From Butyricimonas paravirosa (GTDB lineage: Bacteria; Bacteroidota; Bacteroidia; Bacteroidales; Marinifilaceae), in NCBI RefSeq assembly GCF_032878955.1, contig NZ_CP043839.1:1612001-1676000 (forward strand): a DNA stretch of 64,000 nt, in the 5' to 3' direction. Positions 56,101 through 64,000 of the stretch are shown here, one piece after another; position 1 is the stretch's first letter; the number at the start of each line of letters is the position of its first letter. A program made the translations under genes and the position numbers. Below the pieces are notes generated by a model. That model was not told the DNA's origin. It did no database searches and saw nothing but the letters and a program-made list of their open reading frames with translations.

Positions 56101-57827
56101 TATAAGGAGGCTAATTCAAAATCCACTTTCGCCATCGCCTCTTTCCAATCAAGGCCCCGGCCCGATGCCAAAAGATTAGCCGTGATCGCCCCCAACGAAT
56201 CATTCGGCATGAATTTATCCAAAGCGAAATCTTTCAAATGAACTTCTGCACGATAGATATTTTCTTTCCAACCATAGCCCGCAACAGCACGTAATATCCC
56301 ATGTCCGGGATTCAACTCCATATCCACTTTTGCCGTCTGTTCCGCAATATTAACATCGGTCACTAATGACAGATGATCCGGAATAACCAATCCGGCCTCC
56401 CCATCCCCTGACAATAAAGGTGCGAAATACTCTCCCCGATCAACGACAAACGCTATATCCAATTTTCCCGCAACCTTTTCCATATCTGTCACGAATGCTA
56501 CATTCCCCTCACTCCTCAAAGAAAAACCTCCCGTTGCACCAACATCAAAATGAGCAATATTCAACTGATCGACCTTACCCTTTATCAATCCTGACAAAGA
56601 AAAAACTTTATCCGATAACCAATTATTTAACTGATCATTGGAGTCCGGCATAAATAATAGCACATCCCGCCCGGCAATATTTCCATCAATCGATAACTGA
56701 AAAGGAGTTTCCATGCCGAAATCACTTATCCCGGATTCCGCCCGAACATTCATTTTCAATTGACTATTACTCGTTTTTAAAATCAGATTCGACACGTTAG
56801 TCTGTTCACTTTCCAAACTGACCCGACAAGACAAATCTCTCAAATCTAATCCATTTCCTTCCTTGAAACGTAAATTTTGAACAATTGCCGCCACCTCAGT
56901 TCCCCGATTGAACACGCTATCCACCTTCAACGAAAGCGCTGATATACGAATTGTTTCCGGAAACCGCTCCGCGTCAACAGGGACACTCATCGGTTTCATC
57001 AAAAAACGATTATCCTCCAACTCGACCGTCCCCACCCGCACTTGCCAAGGCATACTTTCTTCCGTGGCCACCCCTGCCCCACTTTGCTCCCCCGTAGATT
57101 CTGCCATCAGTAAATCGCAAAAACCACGAACCAACATGATTTTCTCCAGCTCAACAGTCTGTTTTTCCAAACCGACATCCATTCCTTGCAGTCGAGCCTC
57201 TCCCACCCCAGCATGGAATTCCCCCATAGGCAGCCCCTGTAACTGATAATCAACGCTATCGATTGTTACCTCTCCAACCTTAAAACGCCAGCGAACCGGC
57301 TCACTCCCCCCGGTTGTATCAACCGCAGACTCCCCATCGCCCAAATTCATCCGGATTTTTCCTCCTTTTAAAGCAACGAAAGGGATCTCTGCCTCCTGTT
57401 GGGACAGATTCAACCGATCCACCCGAAGATTCAGTTCCTTCAAAACGACATTCATTTTCAATCCGGAAAGAGAGTCCCCGAAATTAACCGCTGCATTCTC
57501 CACGACTAAACGACGAACTTCAACTTCCTTCTTTAAAAGTTTTGTCAATGCAACATTCACCTGAATCACATCGGCATACAGCATCGTGTCTTTTTCCGTC
57601 TGTCCCAGATAAATATTTTCAACAGCCAAGTCAAGTGGAAATTTCAACAGAATCCGGCCAACCGACAGTTTCATGTCCAAATTATTATTCACGTACTGCT
57701 CCGCCTGCCCTTTCACAAAATTCTGGACGGCAGGAACATATAAAAGAATCATGACAAGAACTATCAATGAAAAAAGAACCAGGATAATTCTCAATATATA
57801 TTTAAAAAGCTTTCGCAAAAATCTCAT
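53082..57827 (-). CDS. tamB: TamB/AsmA-like translocation and assembly module protein
   Basis: A 1581-residue protein with one N-terminal membrane helix (residues about 12-35). A long periplasmic beta-taco body follows, made of repeated amphipathic strands. The C-terminal DUF490/TamB domain lies at about residues 1100-1480 (YTLNPVGETRLVGRYVLTSGIVSYGLP, EWTGDLANPTLNITA). The length and order match TamB. It bridges the inner membrane to TamL in the outer membrane, and such proteins are now thought to conduct phospholipids or help assemble outer-membrane proteins. It is the first gene of the tamB-tamL operon. Confidence 0.92.
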   Translation of the reverse strand: MRFLRKLFKYILRIILVLFSLIVLVMILLYVPAVQNFVKGQAEQYVNNNLDMKLSVGRILLKFPLDLAVENIYLGQTEKDTMLYADVIQVNVALTKLLKKEVEVRRLVVENAAVNFGDSLSGLKMNVVLKELNLRVDRLNLSQQEAEIPFVALKGGKIRMNLGDGESAVDTTGGSEPVRWRFKVGEVTIDSVDYQLQGLPMGEFHAGVGEARLQGMDVGLEKQTVELEKIMLVRGFCDLLMAESTGEQSGAGVATEESMPWQVRVGTVELEDNRFLMKPMSVPVDAERFPETIRISALSLKVDSVFNRGTEVAAIVQNLRFKEGNGLDLRDLSCRVSLESEQTNVSNLILKTSNSQLKMNVRAESGISDFGMETPFQLSIDGNIAGRDVLLFMPDSNDQLNNWLSDKVFSLSGLIKGKVDQLNIAHFDVGATGGFSLRSEGNVAFVTDMEKVAGKLDIAFVVDRGEYFAPLLSGDGEAGLVIPDHLSLVTDVNIAEQTAKVDMELNPGHGILRAVAGYGWKENIYRAEVHLKDFALDKFMPNDSLGAITANLLASGRGLDWKEAMAKVDFELASLYYNGYDYKNVVLDAALKDRELTGELWSDNQELNLGMKFRLWADENAYKINLNGDIKNVDLKGLHFMSENMAFSLGLNVDAELKADSTSSLRANFSNIVLQDLATRKLGNLDITFSGLRNKTLLDVKAGDLTMKFEGDGGGYTLVDRFSAASGLLVEQIEKHDFNMVKLNELLPDFRLTIDAKQENILNGYLKSNGIRFERMAIDLGTDVSHDFGLSSKVYGLNIEGIVLDSVLMYAKQKDVALRYGVDVFGAKDQLEGLAQLTVEGNVEYDQINVRIREHANEDGEIFNIGANIALQDSAFSVSISPDPLILGYVSWQINRGNFIRLKQGEIPAANLQLLNGDKRIRLISEEGADHKPASLIVDIKGVDLGGFSKALSFIPDISGLLGIDVQMYSKNNVIDVNGTVNVDEFYYGKERVGDLGLGIKYRLSQQTEHDVDFSLSVDGVKALLTKGRLMTGVEDKNMALDIDIPKFPLRVAGAFTPPGIMKLDGDMIGAFQVKGQMDQPLINGDLRFKDGTIEALMIGTTFKIDSSAIVIHDNLLDFNHFGLIAPNKQRLELLGTVDFASFSAIKMDASVQAKNFQAMKVKENTETMVYGKVFVDLSATLKGMLDNLKVRGNINLLDNSEVYYTLKSSPLELTDRSADVVRFVSFSDTTQLAAADELQQVSSVNLDLLMSVNIAPLVGLNVLLSSNGQNRVAINGGGNLTYTLNPVGETRLVGRYVLTSGIVSYGLPVIGQKDFKIQDGSFVEWTGDLANPTLNITAAETISASVTDDSQKSRLVTFNAMIKISNTLEKLDITFDLAAEGDITIQNQLAAMTAEERSKEAMNMMIYGTYSGPGTVAKSNASDNALNNFVENELNQWSRKHLKNMDLTFGINTYNQVSEAGESKKTDYSYQFSKRLFNNKVRVKVGGRISTDNDPAAGGVEENLVDDIAIEYVFGKNPNFFLKIFRHTGYESVLEGEVTQTGIGVVLRKNFQKFMDIFRRKKKVQVESKIEPIENEKSGK

Positions 57828-58165
57828 TTTCCTTTCTTCATCAAAGATTAATTAATTACAAAATTACAATTATTTCTCCAATTCGACCACTAGGAATAAG
57901 GCTTTTACCTCACATTTCCCAATAATACTTTTCCTCTACCCACAAACTGAATGCTTAATTTAACGAACAACTAAACCATAGAGTTACGGAGTAGTGCAAA
58001 TTTATATGCTGAATATCATTCCCTAAAACACTATCCGACAACACCTTATTCATAACCATTCGGAATAGTGTTTTTTTCTTCATTTTTTTTTCGTAATCTT
58101 GCATTTTGGTAGGCGGAATCTAACATTGAATAGAACCTATCATTTATAAATAAAAAATAATACTT
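57828..58165. other. 338-bp divergent gap with a leader terminator
   Basis: Between divergent tamB and the carboxylase gene. It holds the hairpin at 58027-58077 and a possible -7 box TAATCTTG (58094-58101, one mismatch). No small gene is apparent. Confidence 0.5.
58027..58077 (+). terminator. Orphan terminator/attenuator before the carboxylase gene
   Basis: AACACTATCCGA pairs with TCGGAATAGTGTT (one bulge), followed by seven T. It points towards the carboxylase gene 90 nt downstream and has no plus-strand gene upstream. Confidence 0.6.
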
Positions 58166-59710
58166 ATGTCACTTAAAAGAAATGTTCTTGATTTAAGAAA
58201 GAGAAAAGAAATTGTTCTTCAAGGAGGTGGCGAAGAGGCGATTAAGAAGCAAGCTGCAATGGGAAAATTGACAGCCCGGGAGCGTATTGAAGCAATTTTG
58301 GACAAAGACTCTTTCCATGAGTACGACATGTTCGTTGAGCATCAGTCCAAAGATTTTGATATGGATAAGAAAGTTCTTCATGGTGATGGTGTCATCATCG
58401 GTACCGGAACAATCTATGGAGAACCTGTATGTATTTACGCGCAAGATTTCACCGTAGCCGGTGGTTCTCTTGGTTTGATGCATGCTCGTAAAATCACTAA
58501 AATCATGGATCATGCCTTAAAAATGCGAGTACCCTTGATCGGAATCAACGATTCTGGTGGAGCTCGTATTCAAGAAGGTGTTGACTCCTTAGCCGGATAC
58601 GGAGAAATTTTCTTCCGTAACACCCAGGCATCCGGAGTAATTCCTCAATTATCTGTAATCCTCGGTCCTTGTGCTGGTGGAGCCGTATACTCTCCCGCCT
58701 TGACCGACTTCGTGTTCGTGGTTGACAACATTTCCAAAATGTTTATTACCGGACCTGAAGTTGTAAAAACGGTATTAGGAGAAGTCGTGACCATGGAAGA
58801 ACTCGGAGGAGCTAGAGTTCACAGTGAAATCAGCGGTAATGCCCATTTCTTCGCTCATTCAGAGTATGAATGTTTCGAACAGATCAAAAAATTATTGACA
58901 TTCATTCCCTGGAGTAACGAGGCAAAAGCTAAACCTTTCCCCTCCAAACCGCCAAGACCGGAATACAAGATCGAGAAAATCATTCCGTCTGACCCCACCC
59001 AGCCTTATGACGTGCGCGATGTAATCCGTGCTGTTGCCGATGATTCTGACTTCTTGGAAATTCAACAAGAATTCGCAAAAAACATCGTTGTCGGATTCGG
59101 ACGTATCGACGGGGAAACTATCGGTTTCGTGGCTAATCAGCCTTCTGTACTTGCCGGAGTGTTAGACTGTGACTCTTCTGATAAAGCCGGACGTTTTATC
59201 CGATTCTGCGATGCCTTCAATATTCCGATCGTAACATTCGAGGATATGCCAGGATACTTACCGGGTGTTGAACAAGAGTATATGGGTGTTATTCGTCACG
59301 GGGCGAAAGTTCTTTATGCATATAGTGAGGCTACGGTACCTAAGATTACAGTAATCCTTAGAAAAGCATATGGTGGTGGTTATATCGCTATGAACTCACG
59401 TCACTTGAAAGCTGACTTTATGTTCGCATGGCCAACTGCAGAAATTGCAGTAATGGGACCGGAAGGTGCTGCCAACATCATCTTCAAAAAAGAGATTATG
59501 GCTGCCGAAAATCCGGAAGAAATGCGTAAAATCAAAGTTGCCGAATATCGTGAAAAATTCGCCAATCCTTACGTGGCCGCCTCTAAAGGCTATATCGATT
59601 CCGTGATCGAACCCGAGGAAACCCGGAAGATCCTGAAACACTCCATCGAGGTATCCAGCAACAAGTCGGTATTAACCCCGGCTAAAAAACATGGAATTCC
59701 TCCATTTTAA
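58166..59710 (+). CDS. Acyl-CoA (propionyl/methylmalonyl-CoA) carboxylase beta subunit
   Basis: A 514-residue carboxyltransferase with the two crotonase-like halves. The oxyanion motifs are INDSGGARIQEGVDSLAGYGEIF with GPCAGGAVYSPA in the N-half and FEDMPGYLPGVEQE with AYGGGYIAMNSR in the C-half. It transfers carboxyl groups between biotin and an acyl-CoA. In Bacteroidota it serves propionate formation from succinate (methylmalonyl-CoA decarboxylase direction) or the reverse. A biotin carrier protein gene starts 17 nt later. No biotin carboxylase or membrane decarboxylase subunit is adjacent. Confidence 0.92.
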   Translation: MSLKRNVLDLRKRKEIVLQGGGEEAIKKQAAMGKLTARERIEAILDKDSFHEYDMFVEHQSKDFDMDKKVLHGDGVIIGTGTIYGEPVCIYAQDFTVAGGSLGLMHARKITKIMDHALKMRVPLIGINDSGGARIQEGVDSLAGYGEIFFRNTQASGVIPQLSVILGPCAGGAVYSPALTDFVFVVDNISKMFITGPEVVKTVLGEVVTMEELGGARVHSEISGNAHFFAHSEYECFEQIKKLLTFIPWSNEAKAKPFPSKPPRPEYKIEKIIPSDPTQPYDVRDVIRAVADDSDFLEIQQEFAKNIVVGFGRIDGETIGFVANQPSVLAGVLDCDSSDKAGRFIRFCDAFNIPIVTFEDMPGYLPGVEQEYMGVIRHGAKVLYAYSEATVPKITVILRKAYGGGYIAMNSRHLKADFMFAWPTAEIAVMGPEGAANIIFKKEIMAAENPEEMRKIKVAEYREKFANPYVAASKGYIDSVIEPEETRKILKHSIEVSSNKSVLTPAKKHGIPPF

Positions 59711-59727
59711 ACTAAAATTATACCACG

Positions 59728-60042
59728 ATGAGTACACCAAAATACGATTTATTAGAAATCGACGGCTTAAAATATAAAACCCAGTTTACCGAAAAATTTA
59801 TTAATCGGAAACAATGGGAAAAACCCGATCCGGGAGCCGTTATCACATACATACCGGGATCTATCATCGATTTGTATGTAAAAGAAGGTCAAGAAGTTAA
59901 AGCAGGAGATTTACTTTGCCTCTTGGAAGCCATGAAAATGCACAATAAAATCCTGGCTCCCATAAGTGGTACGATCATGAAGATTCATGTCAACAAAGGA
60001 GATAAACTCCCTAAAGACGCTTTAATGTTTGAAATAAAATAA
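59728..60042 (+). CDS. Biotin carboxyl carrier protein
   Basis: A 104-residue protein. The C-terminal 75 residues are a biotinyl domain with the lysine in the motif EAMKMHN (about Lys74). The N-terminus is short and lacks the usual Pro/Ala linker. It carries CO2 between the carboxylase subunits and belongs to the operon with the beta subunit. A strong hairpin follows the stop by 3 nt. Confidence 0.93.
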   Translation: MSTPKYDLLEIDGLKYKTQFTEKFINRKQWEKPDPGAVITYIPGSIIDLYVKEGQEVKAGDLLCLLEAMKMHNKILAPISGTIMKIHVNKGDKLPKDALMFEIK

Positions 60043-60045
60043 CTT

Positions 60046-60072
60046 CAAAGGCTGCCGAATCGGCAGCCTTTG
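60046..60072 (+). terminator. Hairpin after the biotin carrier gene
   Basis: A perfect 12-bp stem CAAAGGCTGCCG/CGGCAGCCTTTG with a 3-nt loop but only a short T tract. The next gene starts 14 nt later, so read-through is likely partial. Confidence 0.65.
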
Positions 60073-60086
60073 ACAAATATCCGATT

Positions 60087-61007
60087 ATGAGTTTCTTCAA
60101 AGCCTTGAACATCGTCAAAACCTATGCAAACCACAAGGCATTGGATGACGTGTCAATCAACATCCCGGAGGGAGCCATCTACGGGCTACTAGGCCCTAAT
60201 GGAGCCGGAAAGACTTCCTTAATTCGAATTATTAACCAAATCACAGCCCCTGATTCAGGAGAAATATTTTTCAGAAATGAACATCTGAAACCGTCTGATG
60301 TCAACCGGATTGGTTACCTTCCTGAAGAGCGAGGACTCTACAAAAAAATGAAAGTCGGAGAACAGGCCGTTTACTTGGCTCGCTTAAAAGGAATCAGTAA
60401 ACACGAGGCGATCGTCCGTCTTAAAATGTGGTTCGAGAAATTCGAGATTGAGGCTTGGTGGGATAAAAAAGTAGAAGAACTATCCAAAGGTATGGCACAA
60501 AAAGTACAATTTATCACCACGGTACTTCATGAACCGGAATTGCTGATTTTTGACGAACCCTTTAGCGGTTTCGACCCCATCAACGTTGAATTACTGAAAC
60601 GGGAAATTCTCGAATTACGCAAGAAAGGAACAACCATCATCTTTTCCACACACAACATGGGATCGGTAGAAGAAATCTGTAGCCATATCGCCTTAATCAA
60701 CAAATCACGCAAGATCATCGAGGGACCAATCAATCAGATTCGTGAAAAGTATGCCAGTAACACATACCAGCTCAGCTGTCGCTACAACCCGGAATTCTCA
60801 CCCGCACAAACAATCGGCTCAGAATTCGAGATAGTATCTCAACGTGTCGAAGGAGACCGTCAGGATATTATTTTGCAACAAAACACTTATTGCCCGGCAA
60901 ACACCCTTTTGTCAAGAGTCCTGCCCCAAACAGACATCATCTCTTACCAAAAGATCATTCCCAGCATGAACGATATCTTTATAAAACTCGTAAAAGAGCA
61001 AGCCTAA
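60087..61007 (+). CDS. ABC-type export ATPase (NatA-like)
   Basis: A 306-residue ATP-binding subunit. Walker A is GPNGAGKTSLIRI (about residues 36-48). The signature loop LSKGMAQKVQF replaces the usual LSGGQ with LSKGM, as in NatA-type exporters. Walker B is LLIFDEPFSGFDP, and the H-loop is STHNM. A C-terminal extension of about 90 residues has the DUF4162-like fold. It pairs with the ABC-2 permease gene 117 nt downstream. The family exports Na+, drugs or other substrates, and the cargo is unknown here. Confidence 0.9.
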   Translation: MSFFKALNIVKTYANHKALDDVSINIPEGAIYGLLGPNGAGKTSLIRIINQITAPDSGEIFFRNEHLKPSDVNRIGYLPEERGLYKKMKVGEQAVYLARLKGISKHEAIVRLKMWFEKFEIEAWWDKKVEELSKGMAQKVQFITTVLHEPELLIFDEPFSGFDPINVELLKREILELRKKGTTIIFSTHNMGSVEEICSHIALINKSRKIIEGPINQIREKYASNTYQLSCRYNPEFSPAQTIGSEFEIVSQRVEGDRQDIILQQNTYCPANTLLSRVLPQTDIISYQKIIPSMNDIFIKLVKEQA

Positions 61008-61056
61008 ATAATTTTTAGATTTATGATTTCAAATTTTAAATTAAAATAATTATCCC

Positions 61057-61124
61057 AAATTGAAAATCAGAATGACGTTTCCAAAACCTCATTTTCAATT
61101 TTCAATTTTCAATTTTCAATTAAA
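61057..61124 (+). repeat. Heptanucleotide repeat before the permease start
   Basis: Four direct copies of ATTTTCA at 61091-61118 are followed by ATT, ending 3 nt before the ATG at 61125. AAATTGAAAAT (61057-61067) can pair with one of the copies. The copy number could change the spacing of the ribosome-binding region. Confidence 0.7.
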
Positions 61125-62465
61125 ATGAACAAGATACTCATTATCATAAATCGGGAATTTACCACAAGAGTCCGTAAAAAGACCTTCCTTGTCGTCACAA
61201 TTTTTGTCCCGATCCTGTTCGCATTATTCTATGCTTTCCTCATGTGGATGCTACTACGAGACGACAGCCAAGAGCGTACAATTGCCGTTATCAACGAATC
61301 AACGTTAGAAACCCCGCTTCAAAAAATTAATAACACGAGTTTCACATATATCGATCGGGAGATACCGGAATCAGACTATATTGATTTTCTGAAAAAGAAC
61401 GATTTTTACGCCATTACCCGTATCCCGGCCAATGTCATGACCCATGCCGAAATCCCGGTATTCTCAACGTCTCAAGTTCCCATGGAACTGAAAAACGAGA
61501 TTGCATCACAATTACGCCAGAAAATAGAAACTGTCAAACGTGCTGAAGTGATTGCTAAAACCCAGATGCCGAATTTGGAAACGGAATTGGATGCCACCAA
61601 AACCCCCGTACTGGTGAGGACATTACTCGTCACGGACACCGGAGATGCCAAAGAAAGTTCGTCCGAAATCACGTCAATCATCGGACTGGTTGCCGGGCTA
61701 ATCATCTACTTCTTTATTTTCATGTATGCCTCTCAAGTCATGAAAGGTGTTATCGAGGAAAAAACGAATCGGATTATTGAAGTGTTAGTTTCTTCGGTAA
61801 AACCCTTCCAGTTCCTATTGGGAAAGATTATCGGAGTGGCAGCCGTGGGACTTGTACAATTTTTGATATGGATTGTTTTGGGAGGAGGTATTATTTTAAT
61901 TTCTCAAGCTTTTTTCATGCCGAATCTTGACTTGGAAGCCTTAAAAAATGCCAACGACCTAAATATGTTTGCTCAAGGAACAGAAATTAACCCCGAGCAA
62001 TTGGCGATCATCCAAAATCTCGTAAAAACTATTGATCCCATGTTTATCTTGAAATTCGTGGGAGCCTTCTTATTCTATTTCATCGGAGGATATTTATTAT
62101 ATGCATCCTTATTTGCCGCCATTGGTGCTGCCGTTGATAATGAAACGGACTCCCAGCAATTCATGACCCCTCTGTCTATCATTCTGGTTGTCGCTCTCTA
62201 CATCGGTGTTGCTGCCATGAAAAGCCCCGAATCACCCATGGTATTCTGGAGTTCTCTCATCCCTTTCACCTCTCCGGTCGTCATGCTTGTACGTATACCG
62301 TTCGGTGTTCCTGCATGGGAAATCATCACTTCAATGGGTTTACTCGTCGGATCCTTCCTTTTCTTCACATGGTTATCCGGTAAGATTTACAGGGTAGGTA
62401 TCCTCATGTACGGGAAGAAAGTCACCTGGAAAGAATTATACAAATGGCTTCGCTATAAAGCATAA
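61125..62465 (+). CDS. ABC-2 type export permease (NatB-like)
   Basis: A 446-residue membrane protein. The first helix is at residues about 20-42 (FLVVTIFVPILFALFYAFLMWM). A soluble external domain of about 140 residues follows, then five to six helices clustered from residue about 185. The signature EEKTNRIIEVLVSSVKPFQFLLGKIIG is typical of ABC-2 permeases. It works with the ATPase encoded upstream. A strong bidirectional terminator follows. Confidence 0.9.
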   Translation: MNKILIIINREFTTRVRKKTFLVVTIFVPILFALFYAFLMWMLLRDDSQERTIAVINESTLETPLQKINNTSFTYIDREIPESDYIDFLKKNDFYAITRIPANVMTHAEIPVFSTSQVPMELKNEIASQLRQKIETVKRAEVIAKTQMPNLETELDATKTPVLVRTLLVTDTGDAKESSSEITSIIGLVAGLIIYFFIFMYASQVMKGVIEEKTNRIIEVLVSSVKPFQFLLGKIIGVAAVGLVQFLIWIVLGGGIILISQAFFMPNLDLEALKNANDLNMFAQGTEINPEQLAIIQNLVKTIDPMFILKFVGAFLFYFIGGYLLYASLFAAIGAAVDNETDSQQFMTPLSIILVVALYIGVAAMKSPESPMVFWSSLIPFTSPVVMLVRIPFGVPAWEIITSMGLLVGSFLFFTWLSGKIYRVGILMYGKKVTWKELYKWLRYKA

Positions 62466-62470
62466 GAAAA

Positions 62471-62494
62471 GCGACTCTTTCGAGTCGCTTTTTT
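62471..62494 (+). terminator. Bidirectional terminator between permease and DUF1015 genes
   Basis: Stem GCGACTC/GAGTCGC with loop TTTC and T6. The other strand ends in TTTTC. Confidence 0.88.
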
Positions 62495-62511
62495 ATTGAG
62501 TCCAAGTCTTA

Positions 62512-63762
62512 TTAGATCTTGTGGATTACCATTCCAGAACGAAGTTTCGGTTCGAACCAAGTCGTCTTCGGAGGCATGATATTACCGGTATCGGCAATAT
62601 TGATCAATTGCTCCATAGAAACAGGGTACAAAGCGAAAGCCACTTTCATCTCGCCATTATCAACACGACGTTTCAATTCTCCCAATCCGCGGATACCTCC
62701 CACGAAATCAATCCGTTTAGAAGTACGCAAATCCTGAATATCCAAAATGTCAGCCAATACATGGTTAGAAAGGATAGTTACATCCAATACCCCGATCGGG
62801 TCATTGTCATCGTAACTTCCCGGTTTAGCCGTCAGCTTATACCATCTTCCACCTAAGTACATGCTGAATTCATGTAATTTAGCCGGGTGATATATCTCCG
62901 TACCCATATCTTCAACCGTGAAATGTTCGCCCAATTTAGCCAACAATTGCTCTTCAGTCAAACCGTTCAAATCTTTTACAACACGGTTGTAATCAATGAT
63001 TTTCAACTGATGATCCGGGAAGTGAACAGCCATGAAGAAATTATATTCTTCCGTACCGTCGTGGTTCGGGTTCTTTGATTTGAACTCGGCACCGATACGA
63101 GCAGCAGCAGCAGTTCTATGGTGTCCATCAGCAACATACGTGTAAGGAACTTTTGTTGCAAATAATTCCTCCAAACGTTTGTTGGTCTCCGGGCAGTTGA
63201 TTGCCCAGAAATGATGACCGAACCCGTCTTCCGCCACGAAATCATAGTCAGCTTTTTTGCTCTTCACGATATCTTCAACGATAGCATCAATTTCCGGAAC
63301 AGCCTTGTAAGCAAAGAATACCGGTTCCAGGTTAGCTTTTACATAACGGGTCAAGATCATACGATCCTCTTCCTTATCCGGACGGGTCAACTCGTGTTTC
63401 TTGATAATTCCGTTCATGTAATCCTCACAAGCAGCACAACCTACGATACCATATTGAGTTCTTCCGTCCATCGTCTGGGCGTAGATATAAAATTTAGCAT
63501 CCTCATCCTGAACTAACCATCCCTTTTCCTGGAACATATTGAAATTCTCCACGCTCTTGTTATAAACAGTCTCGGAGTGAATATCAGTTCCTGCAGGGCA
63601 GTCAATCTCAGCTCTGGTAACATGTAATAATGAACGAGGTTTTCCTGCAGCCATTTGTGCTGCTTCCTCTGAATTCATCACATCGTAAGGTAGACACGCC
63701 AGTTCCTCACAAACTTCTTGAGATGGTGTACGTAATCCTTTGAATGGTTTTACTATTGCCAT
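62512..63762 (-). CDS. DUF1015 family protein
   Basis: A 416-residue cytoplasmic protein recognisable as DUF1015: VKPFKGLRTPSQEVCEELACLPYDVMNSEEA at the start, DGHHRTAAA in the middle and FALYPVSMEQLINIADTGNIMPPKTTWFEPKLRSG at the end. Some DUF1015 relatives are ADP-dependent serine kinases (SerK, SbnI). Next to serA-like coding sequence this suggests a serine-linked function, but that is inference. The gap to the serA-like gene is 114 nt, with an imperfect hairpin (GATTTACGATTTAATGATT against AATCATAAATCGTAAATC). Confidence 0.9.
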   Translation of the reverse strand: MAIVKPFKGLRTPSQEVCEELACLPYDVMNSEEAAQMAAGKPRSLLHVTRAEIDCPAGTDIHSETVYNKSVENFNMFQEKGWLVQDEDAKFYIYAQTMDGRTQYGIVGCAACEDYMNGIIKKHELTRPDKEEDRMILTRYVKANLEPVFFAYKAVPEIDAIVEDIVKSKKADYDFVAEDGFGHHFWAINCPETNKRLEELFATKVPYTYVADGHHRTAAAARIGAEFKSKNPNHDGTEEYNFFMAVHFPDHQLKIIDYNRVVKDLNGLTEEQLLAKLGEHFTVEDMGTEIYHPAKLHEFSMYLGGRWYKLTAKPGSYDDNDPIGVLDVTILSNHVLADILDIQDLRTSKRIDFVGGIRGLGELKRRVDNGEMKVAFALYPVSMEQLINIADTGNIMPPKTTWFEPKLRSGMVIHKI

Positions 63763-63876
63763 AAGTATATTTATGATTTAACGATTTACGATTTAATGAT
63801 TCCAACCACACAGATCCACGCTTCAAATAGCGCCGTGAAAAATCACAGAATCATAAATCGTAAATCTAAAATTGAT

Positions 63877-64000
63877 TTATTTGTTTACTCTGAATTTTTC
63901 GTCACCTTTCTCGATGAAGTTCACGATCTGGTGAGCAGCAGCCAATCCTGCGTTAACGTTAGCCTCTTCTGTTTGAGCACCCATCTTTTTCGGGGTAGCG
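63877..64000 (-). CDS. serA: D-3-phosphoglycerate dehydrogenase, C-terminal end (partial)
   Basis: Only the last 41 codons are in the window. Reading the minus strand gives ATPKKMGAQTEEANVNAG and then AAHQIVNFIEKGDEKFRVNK before the stop at 63877. The end matches the Bacteroidota SerA C-terminus (GAQTEEAN...FRVNK). The enzyme oxidises 3-phosphoglycerate in serine synthesis. It runs off the right edge. It lies upstream of the DUF1015 gene on the same strand, so the two may be co-transcribed. Confidence 0.8.
   Translation of the reverse strand, partial: ATPKKMGAQTEEANVNAGLAAAHQIVNFIEKGDEKFRVNK

Overview
The window comes from a Bacteroidota genome, most likely a gut Bacteroidales close to Odoribacter/Butyricimonas. 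That placement is an inference from gene content and promoter style, not from a marker gene. Supporting signs are a SusC/RagA-type receptor, a TamL/TamB pair, an S46 dipeptidyl-peptidase, OprO/P-like porins, and many promoters with the Bacteroidota -7 box TAnnTTTG, sometimes with a -33 TTTG 19-20 nt upstream. Most genes are moderately AT-rich. Two near-identical glpT copies are visibly richer in G+C.

Layout. 1-1942: 5' part of a SusC-like receptor (minus strand). 1943-8.6 kb: accessory stretch with a structured inverted-repeat element, a DinD-RhuM fusion, a LuxR-type regulator, an AlbA_2 protein with a VTPQ repeat, and a HelD-like helicase. 8.6-12.2 kb: YbaK-like deacylase, a NifX-like small protein, a secreted tyrosine phosphatase and a 5'-nucleotidase-like lipoprotein. 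12.5-21.7 kb: one co-directional block of ECF sigma factor, Spy/CpxP-like Cys-rich protein, small His-rich membrane protein, TonB receptor, DUF4876-like lipoprotein, DUF6850-like outer-membrane protein and a polyferredoxin with a C-terminal HMA-like region. This is the best candidate here for a poorly described system (metal sensing, uptake and reduction). 22-27 kb: M16 and S46 peptidases, then a probable small RNA and tRNA-Ser. 27.7-30.2 kb: a Fic protein followed by about 1.7 kb of decayed non-coding DNA with an IS-end remnant, a MITE-like hairpin, a tRNA-Gly relic and an orphan terminator. 30.2-34.1 kb: DUF5063-like protein, 3'-5' exonuclease, a two-gene split sensor system, SRP RNA and two tRNA-Thr genes.

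34.3-50.4 kb is a glycerol-3-phosphate (G3P) region. A minus-strand operon (glpT, periplasmic HAD phosphatase, porin, beta-propeller protein) and a plus-strand operon (glpT, glycerophosphodiester phosphodiesterase, porin) point away from a central glpABC operon. The two glpT genes encode the same protein and form a long inverted repeat of about 1.43 kb per arm. The roughly 7.1 kb between them also holds a tyrosine recombinase and an XRE regulator. Together the genes can import phosphodiesters through the outer membrane, release G3P, transport it and oxidise it to DHAP with menaquinone-linked GlpABC.

50.8-64 kb: TamL/TamB, an acyl-CoA carboxylase beta subunit with its biotin carrier, a NatAB-like ABC exporter, a DUF1015 protein and the 3' end of a serA-like gene. 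Ordinary housekeeping context resumes there.
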